NCBI GenBank assembly: GCA_024684815.1 | Contig: JAIKWL010000028.1 | Coordinates: forward strand, 1 to 57,854 | Length of the DNA stretch: 57,854 bases | DNA from: Saccharofermentans sp. | Lineage (GTDB): Bacteria; Bacillota; Clostridia; Saccharofermentanales; Saccharofermentanaceae | Reading direction: 5' to 3' | In this document: piece after piece, positions 17,176 to 25,781 of the stretch | Position numbering within the stretch: position 1 is the first letter of the stretch | Layout: each line of letters begins with the position of its first letter | Program-made: the position numbers and the translations under genes | The notes under the pieces: generated by a model | Databases searched by the model: none | Told to the model about the DNA's origin: nothing | Seen by the model: only the letters and a program-made list of their open reading frames with translations

Positions 17176-17276
17176 TTGGGGTTATATAAGCGATAGATTG
17201 ACACAGAGATTCAACCCCAATATAATTAGCTATATCAGTGATTCTTCGGGAAAATTGAATAAATTTGCAACCCCAA
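17176..17276. promoter_or_regulatory. Three AACCCCAA motifs between the repair operon and the WYL gene
   Basis: AACCCCAA occurs at 17213-17220 and 17269-17276 (both as CAACCCCAA, 56 bp apart) and inverted as TTGGGGTT at 17176-17183. One copy lies in the spacer of the WYL promoter, one overlaps a minus-strand TATAAC, and one is in the WYL leader just before the ribosome-binding site. They are the likely binding sites of the WYL regulator or another controller of both directions. Confidence 0.65.
17198..17226 (+). promoter_or_regulatory. Consensus sigma-70 promoter for the WYL regulator
   Basis: TTGACA at 17198-17203 and TATAAT at 17221-17226 are 17 nt apart, a perfect consensus. An AACCCCAA motif fills the last 8 nt of the spacer, implying strong expression held back by a repressor. 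Confidence 0.85.
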
Positions 17277-17290
17277 ATAGGAGATTCATT

Positions 17291-18277
17291 ATGACAGAGA
17301 AGTACAAGATCTATCTTTCAGAAGACACAAAAACCAGACTTGTAAATGATGCAGAACTCTTTGAATTCACCAGAGACGACGGTACCGTTAACCTGAACGG
17401 CTTTCTTAAGGAACTAATAGTTAACTATTTTGAACAGTACAGAAATGACAATGACGAATTGTTAAACAGCATATTAAATGAACTAAAATCAGTTAAAACC
17501 CTCAAAACAAAAGATGCTTCTTATCTTGCTGACAGGATAATCAAGACATACATCAACAATAATGAGACATCAACAGGCAAGAGCACCGTCATAACTCTTA
17601 CCGTAAGTGGAGAGTCTTACAGCATCATAAAGATCATAGAGAATAATCTCCTTAAGGATAAGTCCCTTTCGGGTTACATGAAGGATATGTTCCTTTCTTA
17701 TCTTTCCATTCCCCGTAATAAGCGTGAAGAGATAATCTTTAAGAGTACATATGAATCGATAGCCAAAGCCATCTCGGAAAACAAGCTCATATCCTTTTCT
17801 TCGAGAGGCTCGGATTTTAAGACGATAGTTGAACCTTATCTTATTGCCACTTCCAAAGAAGAGCAGTTCAGCTATCTTCTATGCCACGACCAGAAGAGAA
17901 GAAAGAACCGTTCGTTCAGGATATCAAGACTAAGCAACGTCTTTGTTTTGACACACACTTTCGAACGTGACAAAGAGACCGAAGAAGAGCTTATCAGGAA
18001 GGGCTTAAGAAGCCCTCATTCCCTGACACCGGATGTGCATGCTGTCGTACGGATGACCGATCACGGCAAACTGATGTATAAGATGATCGTAAAGAACAGG
18101 CCTGCCGTCACGAAGATCGATGGTAATCTTTACCATTTTGACTGGCCCGAGATGCAGCTTGAAGATTATTTCAGGCGGTTCGGAAAGGACGGTGTCGTGA
18201 TCAGTCCCAAGTCTTTGAGGAAAAAACTCAGGAACTACTATGAAAATGCTCTCGGCGTGTACGAAGAAGGTTCGTGA
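17291..18277 (+). CDS. WYL-domain transcriptional regulator, divergent from the repair operon
   Basis: 328 residues from the ATG at 17291, which has AGGAGA 7 nt upstream. The in-frame TTG at 17198 is the -35 box and is rejected. The N-terminal 120 residues contain two similar strand-helix-helix units (KIYLSEDTKTRL and VITLTVSGESY), resembling tandem ribbon-helix-helix domains. From about 145 a WYL-type Sm-like domain follows (LISFSSRGSDFKTIVEPYLI, RSFRISRLSNVFVL). A C-terminal WCX-like segment ends in KSLRKKLRNYYENAL. WYL proteins sense nucleic-acid ligands, so this probably controls the divergent RNA-repair operon. The repair cluster of enterobacteria uses the unrelated RtcR. Confidence 0.82.
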   Translation: MTEKYKIYLSEDTKTRLVNDAELFEFTRDDGTVNLNGFLKELIVNYFEQYRNDNDELLNSILNELKSVKTLKTKDASYLADRIIKTYINNNETSTGKSTVITLTVSGESYSIIKIIENNLLKDKSLSGYMKDMFLSYLSIPRNKREEIIFKSTYESIAKAISENKLISFSSRGSDFKTIVEPYLIATSKEEQFSYLLCHDQKRRKNRSFRISRLSNVFVLTHTFERDKETEEELIRKGLRSPHSLTPDVHAVVRMTDHGKLMYKMIVKNRPAVTKIDGNLYHFDWPEMQLEDYFRRFGKDGVVISPKSLRKKLRNYYENALGVYEEGS

Positions 18278-18452
18278 AAATGAGTCTGTCTCATAACCCG
18301 GGAAGATACGTTTTTGATAGAATTTCAACCCTGTGCACTTTTTTCCGTCGGAAATATGATATATGTGCATTCAAACAGATTGAAAAAATCTCAATTTTAT
18401 TTATTATATTTTTGAATAATATTTTTAAAAACCTGTCACAAATGAGAGAAGC

Positions 18453-21068
18453 ATGAACAGAAATCAGAAGACGCTTGTTACTACGCTAGTTGCTACATTT
18501 ATCCTGATGACCTTGCTTGTAACCTATACAACAAGGCTGATGTACAAGTCGTCTTATTCATATATCTATGAACTCGGCAACGACAAAACCGCTGCGATCA
18601 CGGCCGACCTCGAGAATTATCTGGAAACTGCCAGATCCGTCCTCTGGGTTGCAGCTGAGACAGTTGATTACATGATCGCCAACGGAGCAACTAATGAAGA
18701 GATCGTCGAATATATCTCACGTGAATCCGCTAATACCGAAGCACAGTTCGATGAGAGCTATACCGGTATATACGGTGTTGTCCGTGGCAACTACGTGGAC
18801 GGTGTCGGCTGGACACCTCCGGCTGATTACGATCCGACTGCCAGAGACTGGTACAAGACAACAGTAGCGGCAGACGGACAGGCGATAATCGTATCACCTT
18901 ATGTTGATGCACAGACCGGAAACGTGATCATCTCAGTCTGCAAAGCCCTTACAGACAGAAATGACGTGCTCGGAATGGACCTGACACTTTCAGGTATTCA
19001 GGAAACTGTCGAGAATATCAGTATCAACGGAAGCGGTTACGGATTCATCCTGAATTACGACGGAATGGTAATAGCACATTCTGACAGCGGAGAGAAAGGT
19101 AAATACTATAATAAACTCGCCGATAAATCAGAACTCTTTGAGAAAGCAGTGAGCATCGGAAAAGGCAATTTCAAGATGGATGTCGACGGCAAGCACTGCA
19201 CAGTCTTCGTTGATGAGGTGCTTGATCAGTGGCATCTTGTGATCGTAGTCGAGAATAGCAGCCTCTTTAATGACACACGGAAGATACTTATCGTAAGCGC
19301 ACTTATCAACCTCATTGTTTTCGGACTGATATCAGGGTTCTATATCATCGGATACAGGCATGAACGCAAAGTAAACAAGCGGATGGAAGAGATGAAGGAG
19401 ATCGAGCAGAAGCGCGAATACGAAGCAAAGATCCTCATGCTCGAGAAGTCTGCCGCTGACAGTGCAAACAAAGCCAAGAGCGATTTCCTTGCAGATATGT
19501 CCCACGAGATCAGAACCCCTATCAATGCCGTACTCGGTATGAACGAGATGATCTTAAGAGAATCGAAAGATGATCAGATACTTGAATACTCATCCAATAT
19601 CAAGAGTGCCGGAAACACACTCCTTTCCATCATCAACAACATTCTCGATTTCTCCAAGATCGAGGACGGCAAGATGAGCCTTGTACCTGTCACTTTTGAC
19701 GTCTCCGAACTTATAAACAACCTTATAAATTCCACCAGCGAACGTGCGCATTCCAAGAACCTTGAACTCATAATAGACATTGATGAGACGATTCCTTCTA
19801 AACTCTATGGAGACGATGTCAGGATCAGCCAGGTAATGATGAATCTTCTTACCAATGCCGTTAAATACACCGAGACCGGAAGCGTAACGCTCCGCATTTC
19901 AAATAAAGGGATCAGAGACGGCTCAGTCAAACTCCGCTTTGACGTCATAGACACCGGTATCGGCATAAAGGACGAAGACCTCGATAAACTCTTCATGTCT
20001 TTTGAGAGGCTTGAGGAAAAGCGCAACCGTCATATCGAAGGAACAGGTCTCGGCATCTCTATCGTCAACAAGCTCCTTGCCATGATGGGCAGCAAACTCG
20101 AAGTAGACAGCAAATATGCCATCGGCTCGACATTCGGATTTGATCTTAAGCTCAAGATCATCGACCCGGCACCTGTCGGCAAATTCGATGAGAAGCACAC
20201 GTCCGTATATAAGGATCAGGCATCAGTTAAGCGTCTCTATGCGCCTGACGCAAAGATCCTTATCACTGATGATAACGGCATGAATCTGAAAGTTGCCGTA
20301 AACTTCATGAAGATCTTCGGGATCACTCCTGTTACATGCACATCAGGAAATGAGACGATCGAACTGCTCAAGAAAGAAAAGTTCGATATCTTATTCCTGG
20401 ATCACATGATGCCTCAAATGGACGGTATCGAGACACTTAAGATATTGAAAGACGAAGGCCTTCTCAAGGAAACTGTCGTCATCGCACTTACGGCAAATGC
20501 CGTGGTCGGTGCGGAAGAACAGTATCTCAAGGAAGGCTTCGACGGCTATCTCTCAAAACCGATCATGATCGATGACCTGGAGAGAGTATTGAAATATCAT
20601 CTTTCAACTTCAGTTATCAATGGCAAGGATACATCTGACAGTCCCAAAGAAGCCGATGACTCCGATGTTATTGAATTCGAACCTGTTGATCCCCATACAG
20701 ATGGCAGATCCCCTTCACTTACGCTTGATAAAGCCCGTTCCATCGGTCTCAACGTTGACGCTGCTCTTGTGTATGCCTGCGATGAGGAAGAACTGTATTT
20801 AGATCTCCTTTCAGATTACGCCAAGAGCTGCGACAGTAAATGCGTTTCCCTTTCAGAATTCCTTGAAAGCAACGATCTTCATAACTACAGGATCCTCATC
20901 CACTCTCTGAAGAGTTCTTCAAGAACCGTCGGAGCTGATGAACTGTCAGATATGGCCAAGGCTCTTGAAGATGCATCCGCAAAAGAAGATGCGGAATTCG
21001 TTAAGTTACACCACGATGCTTTCGTTGCAGGATTCAGGGCCCTCTCATCCAAGGTACTCGGGAACTAA
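18453..21068 (+). CDS. dCache hybrid sensor histidine kinase with receiver and HPt domains
   Basis: 871 residues. A first membrane segment is at 7-30, then an extracellular dCache-type sensor of about 240 residues (YDPTARDWYK, ISVCKAL), and a second membrane segment near 278-300. Cytoplasmic domains follow: HisKA with His350 in SHEIRTPINAVLG, HATPase (NLLTNAVKYTE, DTGIGI, GTGLGIS), a receiver with Asp649 in LFLDHMMPQMDG, and an HPt domain with His in HSLKSS near 816. It is a complete phosphorelay lacking a linked output regulator. GAGAGAAG precedes the ATG. The stimulus is unknown. Confidence 0.93.
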   Translation: MNRNQKTLVTTLVATFILMTLLVTYTTRLMYKSSYSYIYELGNDKTAAITADLENYLETARSVLWVAAETVDYMIANGATNEEIVEYISRESANTEAQFDESYTGIYGVVRGNYVDGVGWTPPADYDPTARDWYKTTVAADGQAIIVSPYVDAQTGNVIISVCKALTDRNDVLGMDLTLSGIQETVENISINGSGYGFILNYDGMVIAHSDSGEKGKYYNKLADKSELFEKAVSIGKGNFKMDVDGKHCTVFVDEVLDQWHLVIVVENSSLFNDTRKILIVSALINLIVFGLISGFYIIGYRHERKVNKRMEEMKEIEQKREYEAKILMLEKSAADSANKAKSDFLADMSHEIRTPINAVLGMNEMILRESKDDQILEYSSNIKSAGNTLLSIINNILDFSKIEDGKMSLVPVTFDVSELINNLINSTSERAHSKNLELIIDIDETIPSKLYGDDVRISQVMMNLLTNAVKYTETGSVTLRISNKGIRDGSVKLRFDVIDTGIGIKDEDLDKLFMSFERLEEKRNRHIEGTGLGISIVNKLLAMMGSKLEVDSKYAIGSTFGFDLKLKIIDPAPVGKFDEKHTSVYKDQASVKRLYAPDAKILITDDNGMNLKVAVNFMKIFGITPVTCTSGNETIELLKKEKFDILFLDHMMPQMDGIETLKILKDEGLLKETVVIALTANAVVGAEEQYLKEGFDGYLSKPIMIDDLERVLKYHLSTSVINGKDTSDSPKEADDSDVIEFEPVDPHTDGRSPSLTLDKARSIGLNVDAALVYACDEEELYLDLLSDYAKSCDSKCVSLSEFLESNDLHNYRILIHSLKSSSRTVGADELSDMAKALEDASAKEDAEFVKLHHDAFVAGFRALSSKVLGN

Positions 21069-21086
21069 GTATCACATAAACTTAGT
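21064..21086. terminator. Short hairpin between convergent genes
   Basis: ACTAAGT and ACTTAGT pair around a 9-nt loop across the kinase stop codon. It is followed by an AT-rich stretch without a clear T-run, so at best it is a weak terminator. Confidence 0.35.
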
Positions 21087-21091
21087 AGAGA

Positions 21092-21961
21092 TTATTTCTC
21101 CTTTACGGGGACGAGTTCTATATAACCTCTCTCACCTCTCGGTTCAAGCTGGATCCTGGGGTTGGAATCATCCCATTCATAACCGATAAACGCAGGATCG
21201 TATTTCTTCTCGGCATCCCATATCTCATTTATCGCCGATACATAATCTTCTTCAGCAAATGGTTCGCCTCTGAAAAGAAGATACTTGGAAGCAGGAAGAT
21301 CGATCACTTCAAAACCTTCAGGTACGGTCCCCGAATAATCTGCTTCAACTTCAACACCCTGTACATACTCGTTAGCAACAGGCTTTCTTAATGCCTCAGG
21401 AAGCCACAGGCAGACCGGTTCACCGCTTATGGATCTGATGCTTGTAAGAAGCCCCCAAACATCGCACCCGACTTCTTTACAATAACTCCAGTATTCCTTA
21501 GCTTCTATGCCGCGCTTAATTATCACCTTACGGGCAGGCTTCTCGATAACCTGAATAAAAACATTTCTGATATCACTCATCTTACAATCTTTCCTTTCAT
21601 TTATTATCAGATCAGGAGTAAAGAGCCAGACCGGAACCGGGCTTGAGGAATACTCTTTTGGATTGCATCCGAACTCTCTGCGGAATGCTCTCTGATATCC
21701 GTCAACACTCCCGAAGCCCATGTCAAGAGCAACGTCTAAGACCGATACTTTCTCATCACGTAGAGTCAGCGCTGATTTTGACAGTTTAAGGCGCCTGATA
21801 TAAACTGCCGGTGTCATGTCCAGATATTTGATAAAGAGTCTTCTCGCGTACCATGGTGAGAATGATGATACGGCCGCCAGATCTTCTATCGTTATATCTT
21901 CATGAATATGCTCACTGATGTAGTCCTGCATCGCTCTTACAGCTGCTCTCTGTTCATCCAT
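21092..21961 (-). CDS. AraC-family regulator with GyrI-like effector domain
   Basis: 289 residues from the ATG at 21961, which has AAGGAGGTGA just upstream; the longer frame to 22030 lacks this. Residues 5-110 form the AraC double helix-turn-helix (ITIEDLAAVSSFSPWYARRLF, GFGSVDGYQRAFRREFG). Residues about 130-289 form a GyrI-like/SOUL-type ligand-binding domain (EGFEVIDLPASKYLLFRGE, YIELVPVK). This architecture is typical of Rob/SoxS-type sensors of small amphipathic compounds. It is the last gene of a minus-strand run and is convergent with the kinase. Confidence 0.9.
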   Translation of the reverse strand: MDEQRAAVRAMQDYISEHIHEDITIEDLAAVSSFSPWYARRLFIKYLDMTPAVYIRRLKLSKSALTLRDEKVSVLDVALDMGFGSVDGYQRAFRREFGCNPKEYSSSPVPVWLFTPDLIINERKDCKMSDIRNVFIQVIEKPARKVIIKRGIEAKEYWSYCKEVGCDVWGLLTSIRSISGEPVCLWLPEALRKPVANEYVQGVEVEADYSGTVPEGFEVIDLPASKYLLFRGEPFAEEDYVSAINEIWDAEKKYDPAFIGYEWDDSNPRIQLEPRGERGYIELVPVKEK

Positions 21962-22067
21962 CGGCTCACCTCCTTCGTGAGCATATGTTAATTCAAAGTT
22001 CCTGGCTCTTTCTCGACTTTTTTTGCCCAACAGAAAATATCTTTCTCTTATTCCTTTTAAAACGATC

Positions 22068-23210
22068 TTACAGATCAGTCACTGATACATCCTTGGAAAA
22101 TCTGCTTCTCGAGAGATATAACCTGCCGATACCGGCATCAAGTGCGGCTTGTGACAGATCCGACAAGCTTTCATCCCCGTCTTCTGTAAGGATCTTATCA
22201 CCGGTCTCGTTTAGGTGTGTCACAAAAAGAGAGGCTTTAACACCATAAGCGCTGCTGTCATCTGATGCTCTTCCGACGAGTGATGACAGCTTGCCGTGAC
22301 GTCCGAACCTCATATTGTCCTGCCAGGGATTCGGAATATTCGTCTCATCAATAAAATGCAGATCAGGATCTTCAGCAAAAGGTCCTGCGCCGTGACGGGT
22401 CAGATATGACCTTGTCACATAAATGGCTTCGTCAAGTTTTAAACCGCAGGCATTAAGAATATTAACGGGATTGGCAATATTAGTCCTGCTGCATGTAGTA
22501 TGCGGCCAGAGATCTTTTCTTTCCGTATCAAGCAGCAGGCCCTGCCCTCCTTCGAAAACAACATTATCGTAAGACCTTATAAATACAGCTTCGTCTTTGA
22601 TCAAAGCGACATATTTTGTAAGAACATTTTTCAAGAGCTCTGCATATCTTAAGGTATCAAGTTCCAAAGTATCCTCTATACCTTCAGTTGCAAGTCTCGG
22701 AATGAAATATTCCTTTTCGATCTCTTCGAGCTTTGATGCTATTCCGGATACAGTCATGGAACTGATATCACCCAGTGTAAGACCAAAACCTTTTCCGGAT
22801 CTCCTTGTCGCTTCCCATATGCCCATGCCGCAGCTTCCGTGCTTGTCACTGCCCCGCAATTCTTCTTTCTTCTGATTGAGATAAACATCGTAAAGGAGTG
22901 TGGTATTCGCATCAGTAGATGCAAAGATCTTAACCTGCTTTCCGGATACTTTTGCAAAGCCTTCGATCTCCTCTTCAAGTTTATAAAGGTCGGGCAGAAA
23001 TGTGCCCGACCAGTATGTGTCCGAATCATTGAACGATCCTGAAGAGATCTCATGGAAAACGAATCTTTTATCTTCTCTGTCTACGGTGTGCGCAGCCTGA
23101 GAACCGCCGTTATGCCTGACGACCAGGTTATGACCGTTAAGAGTCAGGTAATCTACCGCAAGACCCTTTCCTTCATCTCCGTAATTGTTGCCTGAAACAG
23201 CGTAAATCAT
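22068..23210 (-). CDS. Divergent adenylosuccinate-synthetase-like enzyme
   Basis: 380 residues versus about 430 for PurA. PurA joins IMP and aspartate using GTP. Retained here: GDEGKG with Asp12, His41 (in GGSQAAHT rather than GGHNAGHT), FEGGQG near 218 and RHGAGPF near 272. The TTGRxRRxGW loop that binds aspartate is replaced by RFGRHGKLSSLVGR, the KxD guanine motif is not visible, and the C-terminus is shortened. It is probably a paralogue acting on a different nucleotide or amino acid. It starts 4 nt past the stop of the vWA gene, in a run with the pseudokinase-like gene. Not a housekeeping purA by context. Confidence 0.8.
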   Translation of the reverse strand: MIYAVSGNNYGDEGKGLAVDYLTLNGHNLVVRHNGGSQAAHTVDREDKRFVFHEISSGSFNDSDTYWSGTFLPDLYKLEEEIEGFAKVSGKQVKIFASTDANTTLLYDVYLNQKKEELRGSDKHGSCGMGIWEATRRSGKGFGLTLGDISSMTVSGIASKLEEIEKEYFIPRLATEGIEDTLELDTLRYAELLKNVLTKYVALIKDEAVFIRSYDNVVFEGGQGLLLDTERKDLWPHTTCSRTNIANPVNILNACGLKLDEAIYVTRSYLTRHGAGPFAEDPDLHFIDETNIPNPWQDNMRFGRHGKLSSLVGRASDDSSAYGVKASLFVTHLNETGDKILTEDGDESLSDLSQAALDAGIGRLYLSRSRFSKDVSVTDL

Positions 23211-23216
23211 CAGTGA

Positions 23217-24074
23217 TCAGATTATAAGATCACTCATCATCTTATCGAGCTTGGCATTGACTGTATTAGAAAGATCACCCAGTATATCAGCTCTGTTAAG
23301 TCCCTTTACTTTGCATATAATACTGATGATAAGTTCAGGGAGAAGCGATATGGAATCCTTGTCTATGTTCACCGTTCTGCCGTCAATAACAGTTCTCTCT
23401 CCGTGCGAAGCGATATTGATATGGAACAGTTCATATGTCTTTAATGTCTCATTTACGATCTCTTCCTTGGACATGTCTGCAGGAACGTTATCGTTGAACA
23501 CTTTCTTGATACCCTGCCTCGTCAGATGAGAATGATTAGGAGCATCACCTATAGTAAAAGCAAATCCTTTATTATTACGCTTCTTCATGCTGTCAGTATC
23601 GGTATGTCTTGCAAGGAAATACCAGAACAATGAATAATCCTCCGGTCCGTCTCCGCCGCCTGATTCGAGCCATAACTCAAGGAGCTGCTCTGCGATACGG
23701 ATATCGGACTCAAACTGTGTAACCTGCAAAGGAGCCTGATCTGCAAGAGCGTCTCCTACTGCGGCAAACATAAGCTGAGGATCGGGAATGACATTGGAAG
23801 CATAAAGCTTCTTCATGAGTTCATTAAGGGAATTCTTGACGATCTCCTCAGACAGATATCCCATAGATCCGGTTACATCAACACCGATAGCGATAGGTGT
23901 CGAATTCGGATGCTCATCGTTATCTCTTGATTCTCTCATATTGATGAATGCAGGATCGAACTTATCGAGCATCTTTCTGTTCTGAAAGAGATTATCTGCA
24001 GCTGCATCGACCGTAATACCCTTGGTCTTTCTCAGTCTGTCCCAGTCACCTGCTGTATAACTTCCGCGTCCCAT
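23217..24074 (-). CDS. von Willebrand A domain protein
   Basis: 285 residues. After an N-terminal 70 residues beginning MGRGSYTAGDWDRLR, a vWA fold carries the MIDAS-type DVTGSM (near 85-90) and continues through FAFTIGDAPNHSHL. ESGGGDGPEDY is a conspicuous conserved-looking loop. vWA proteins are metal-dependent binding platforms in multi-protein assemblies. AAAGGAGA precedes the ATG. It lies 15 nt after the zinc-ribbon gene and 6 nt before the PurA-like gene, so the three are one transcription unit. No signal peptide, so cytosolic. Confidence 0.83.
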   Translation of the reverse strand: MGRGSYTAGDWDRLRKTKGITVDAAADNLFQNRKMLDKFDPAFINMRESRDNDEHPNSTPIAIGVDVTGSMGYLSEEIVKNSLNELMKKLYASNVIPDPQLMFAAVGDALADQAPLQVTQFESDIRIAEQLLELWLESGGGDGPEDYSLFWYFLARHTDTDSMKKRNNKGFAFTIGDAPNHSHLTRQGIKKVFNDNVPADMSKEEIVNETLKTYELFHINIASHGERTVIDGRTVNIDKDSISLLPELIISIICKVKGLNRADILGDLSNTVNAKLDKMMSDLII

Positions 24075-24089
24075 AAAAAATCTCCTTTA

Positions 24090-24992
24090 TCATTTATTGA
24101 ATTGATGAAAATTATGTCCGTCAAAACCGTTCATTATAACGTCGTCCCAAGCCTTGAAATCATCATAGGCATTATCCTTCGGTTCACCGTCAAGGAACTT
24201 CATGCAAAGCTCGGGTGCAGTGGATATATCCATTATGTCCCTGGCGATCTTTCTCGTATCCTTGAGATAATTGCGTCTTGCTGTTTTTCTAACGTTCTCC
24301 CAGCCGTCAAGGATAAACAGTTCATGAGTCTTGGGATTAATGTAAAGATCTTCGATCCTGATCTCATTGAAATCCATATTATTAAATTCAAGTAAGCATC
24401 CGAGGTTTTCGAATCTGGATATTATCCATGCGACCGTTGTCGCCTTCAGGTTCTCGAAAAGATAAAGCGGATAGATATTCTCTTCCTTATTTACCAGTAT
24501 CAGGCCTCTGCCGTCATCAAGAGTTGCCTTGTATGTGATATTGGGAAGGAACATGGATAGCCCCTTGATATCAGCTGACGGATACACGATCTCAGATAAT
24601 ATCTCAGTAAAATCAAGAACAGAAGCTTTATCATTAAAAACTATCGCCGCCTTGTTTATACCTACGTATACTTCCTTCTCGGGCAATATGATCGAATAAT
24701 AACTGTCAAGTGTGATGTTAACTCCGGCATCAGTCGTGAAATTAACCTTTGAACTGTTGTTCCACAGTTTTAACACATCACCTTCACTTGCGGCCTTGTC
24801 ATTGCCGAAGCGGTCGCCCATAAGCATCTCATCTCTGGTGTTCTTATATTTTTTGAAATCCTGATCTGAAAGATAGATCATGGAACCGCAGAAACGGCAT
24901 ACCATCTCACCTCTGGAAGTGATCCTGTATTCGGCACCGCAGTTATCGCATCTGATATTAAGAAGTTTGCTGTCCATATCTTCCCTTACCAT
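24090..24992 (-). CDS. Zinc-ribbon protein with pseudokinase-like region
   Basis: 300 residues, or 295 if the ATG at 24977 (preceded by AAGGG) is used. Two CxxC pairs (CDNCGAEY and CRFCGSMI, about residues 15-40) make a zinc ribbon. The rest resembles a degenerate protein-kinase fold: EDLYINPKTHELFILDGWEN is in the position of the catalytic loop and DFG segment but lacks the catalytic His-Asp and Asn. It may bind a nucleotide without phosphorylating. This is a structural resemblance only. It heads the vWA and PurA-like genes and is 37 nt downstream of the SDR gene. Confidence 0.7.
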   Translation of the reverse strand: MVREDMDSKLLNIRCDNCGAEYRITSRGEMVCRFCGSMIYLSDQDFKKYKNTRDEMLMGDRFGNDKAASEGDVLKLWNNSSKVNFTTDAGVNITLDSYYSIILPEKEVYVGINKAAIVFNDKASVLDFTEILSEIVYPSADIKGLSMFLPNITYKATLDDGRGLILVNKEENIYPLYLFENLKATTVAWIISRFENLGCLLEFNNMDFNEIRIEDLYINPKTHELFILDGWENVRKTARRNYLKDTRKIARDIMDISTAPELCMKFLDGEPKDNAYDDFKAWDDVIMNGFDGHNFHQFNK

Positions 24993-25029
24993 CCTGATAT
25001 TTTTATCTTTCTGATTATACCATTAAATC

Positions 25030-25779
25030 TCAAAGATATTTTCTGACAGCCTTAGCCCAAAATCTCATCAGGGTTCTGTGCGGCATTACTTTGCTTAAGA
25101 ACATCATATAGCGGTAATAGAACGAACAGACCGAGACATCTTTTCCCTTATGGCAGTCTTTAAGCGCAGTATTAACGACTTTATCTGCAGTTACGATACC
25201 GGGATAACTTATCTTTATGCCGTCCTTCGTTTTCTTCGGGAGCATCTTGGTATCCACCCATCCGGGACATACCGCCGTGCAGTTGATGTCTTCATTCTCG
25301 ACATTAAGGCTCCTGGTAAATGACAGAAGATACGCCTTGCTCGCAGAATAAAGCGCAATATAAGGATTCGGCTGGAATGCAGAGGCAGAAGCGACATTAA
25401 GGATATATGAACCTTTTGCCATATAAGGCAGACATGCGCGGCATAGAAGCGTTGCAGACTTATCGTTTATATCAAGCATATTGCTGATCTCATCTAATGT
25501 GAAATCACTCACAGGTGCCATCCTGGCAACACCTGCATTATTGATAAGATATCTTATCTCAGGTTTCTCGCCTTCGATCTTTTTACAGAGTTCAATTACG
25601 GAATCATGATCAGACAGATCTGTGATGACCGGCAGTATCTTATCGCCAAAGCGCTCCACAAGTGAATCCAGAGCACTCTTCCTTCTTCCTATTGCCCAGA
25701 CAAGATCGACTTCATTAACGATTTTCCTTACAAAATACGATCCTATATCTCCTGTCGCTCCGGTAATTATCGCGATCAT
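25030..25779 (-). CDS. Short-chain dehydrogenase/reductase
   Basis: 249 residues, the usual SDR length. The NAD(P)-binding TGATGDIG (7-14), NNAG, catalytic Ser in VASASAF and YSASK (Tyr and Lys near 147-151) are all present, followed by CPGWVDTKML. The substrate is unknown. It starts 2 nt after the stop of the TetR gene, so the two are cotranscribed and the regulator probably controls it. Confidence 0.92.
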   Translation of the reverse strand: MIAIITGATGDIGSYFVRKIVNEVDLVWAIGRRKSALDSLVERFGDKILPVITDLSDHDSVIELCKKIEGEKPEIRYLINNAGVARMAPVSDFTLDEISNMLDINDKSATLLCRACLPYMAKGSYILNVASASAFQPNPYIALYSASKAYLLSFTRSLNVENEDINCTAVCPGWVDTKMLPKKTKDGIKISYPGIVTADKVVNTALKDCHKGKDVSVCSFYYRYMMFLSKVMPHRTLMRFWAKAVRKYL

Positions 25780-25781
25780 CT

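Noticed and set aside
16794..17196. Plus-strand open frames of 95-113 residues over the tRNA-like region
   Set aside because: They run antisense to the RNAs and the DUF2828 start, lack ribosome-binding sites and resemble no family.
17198..17290. TTG start extending the WYL protein by 31 residues
   Set aside because: The TTG is the -35 box of a perfect promoter, and the ATG at 17291 has a proper ribosome-binding site.
22068..23210. PurZ of a 2-aminoadenine (Z-genome) system
   Set aside because: PurZ lacks the catalytic Asp that is kept here at position 12, and no DpoZ, DatZ or phage genes are present.
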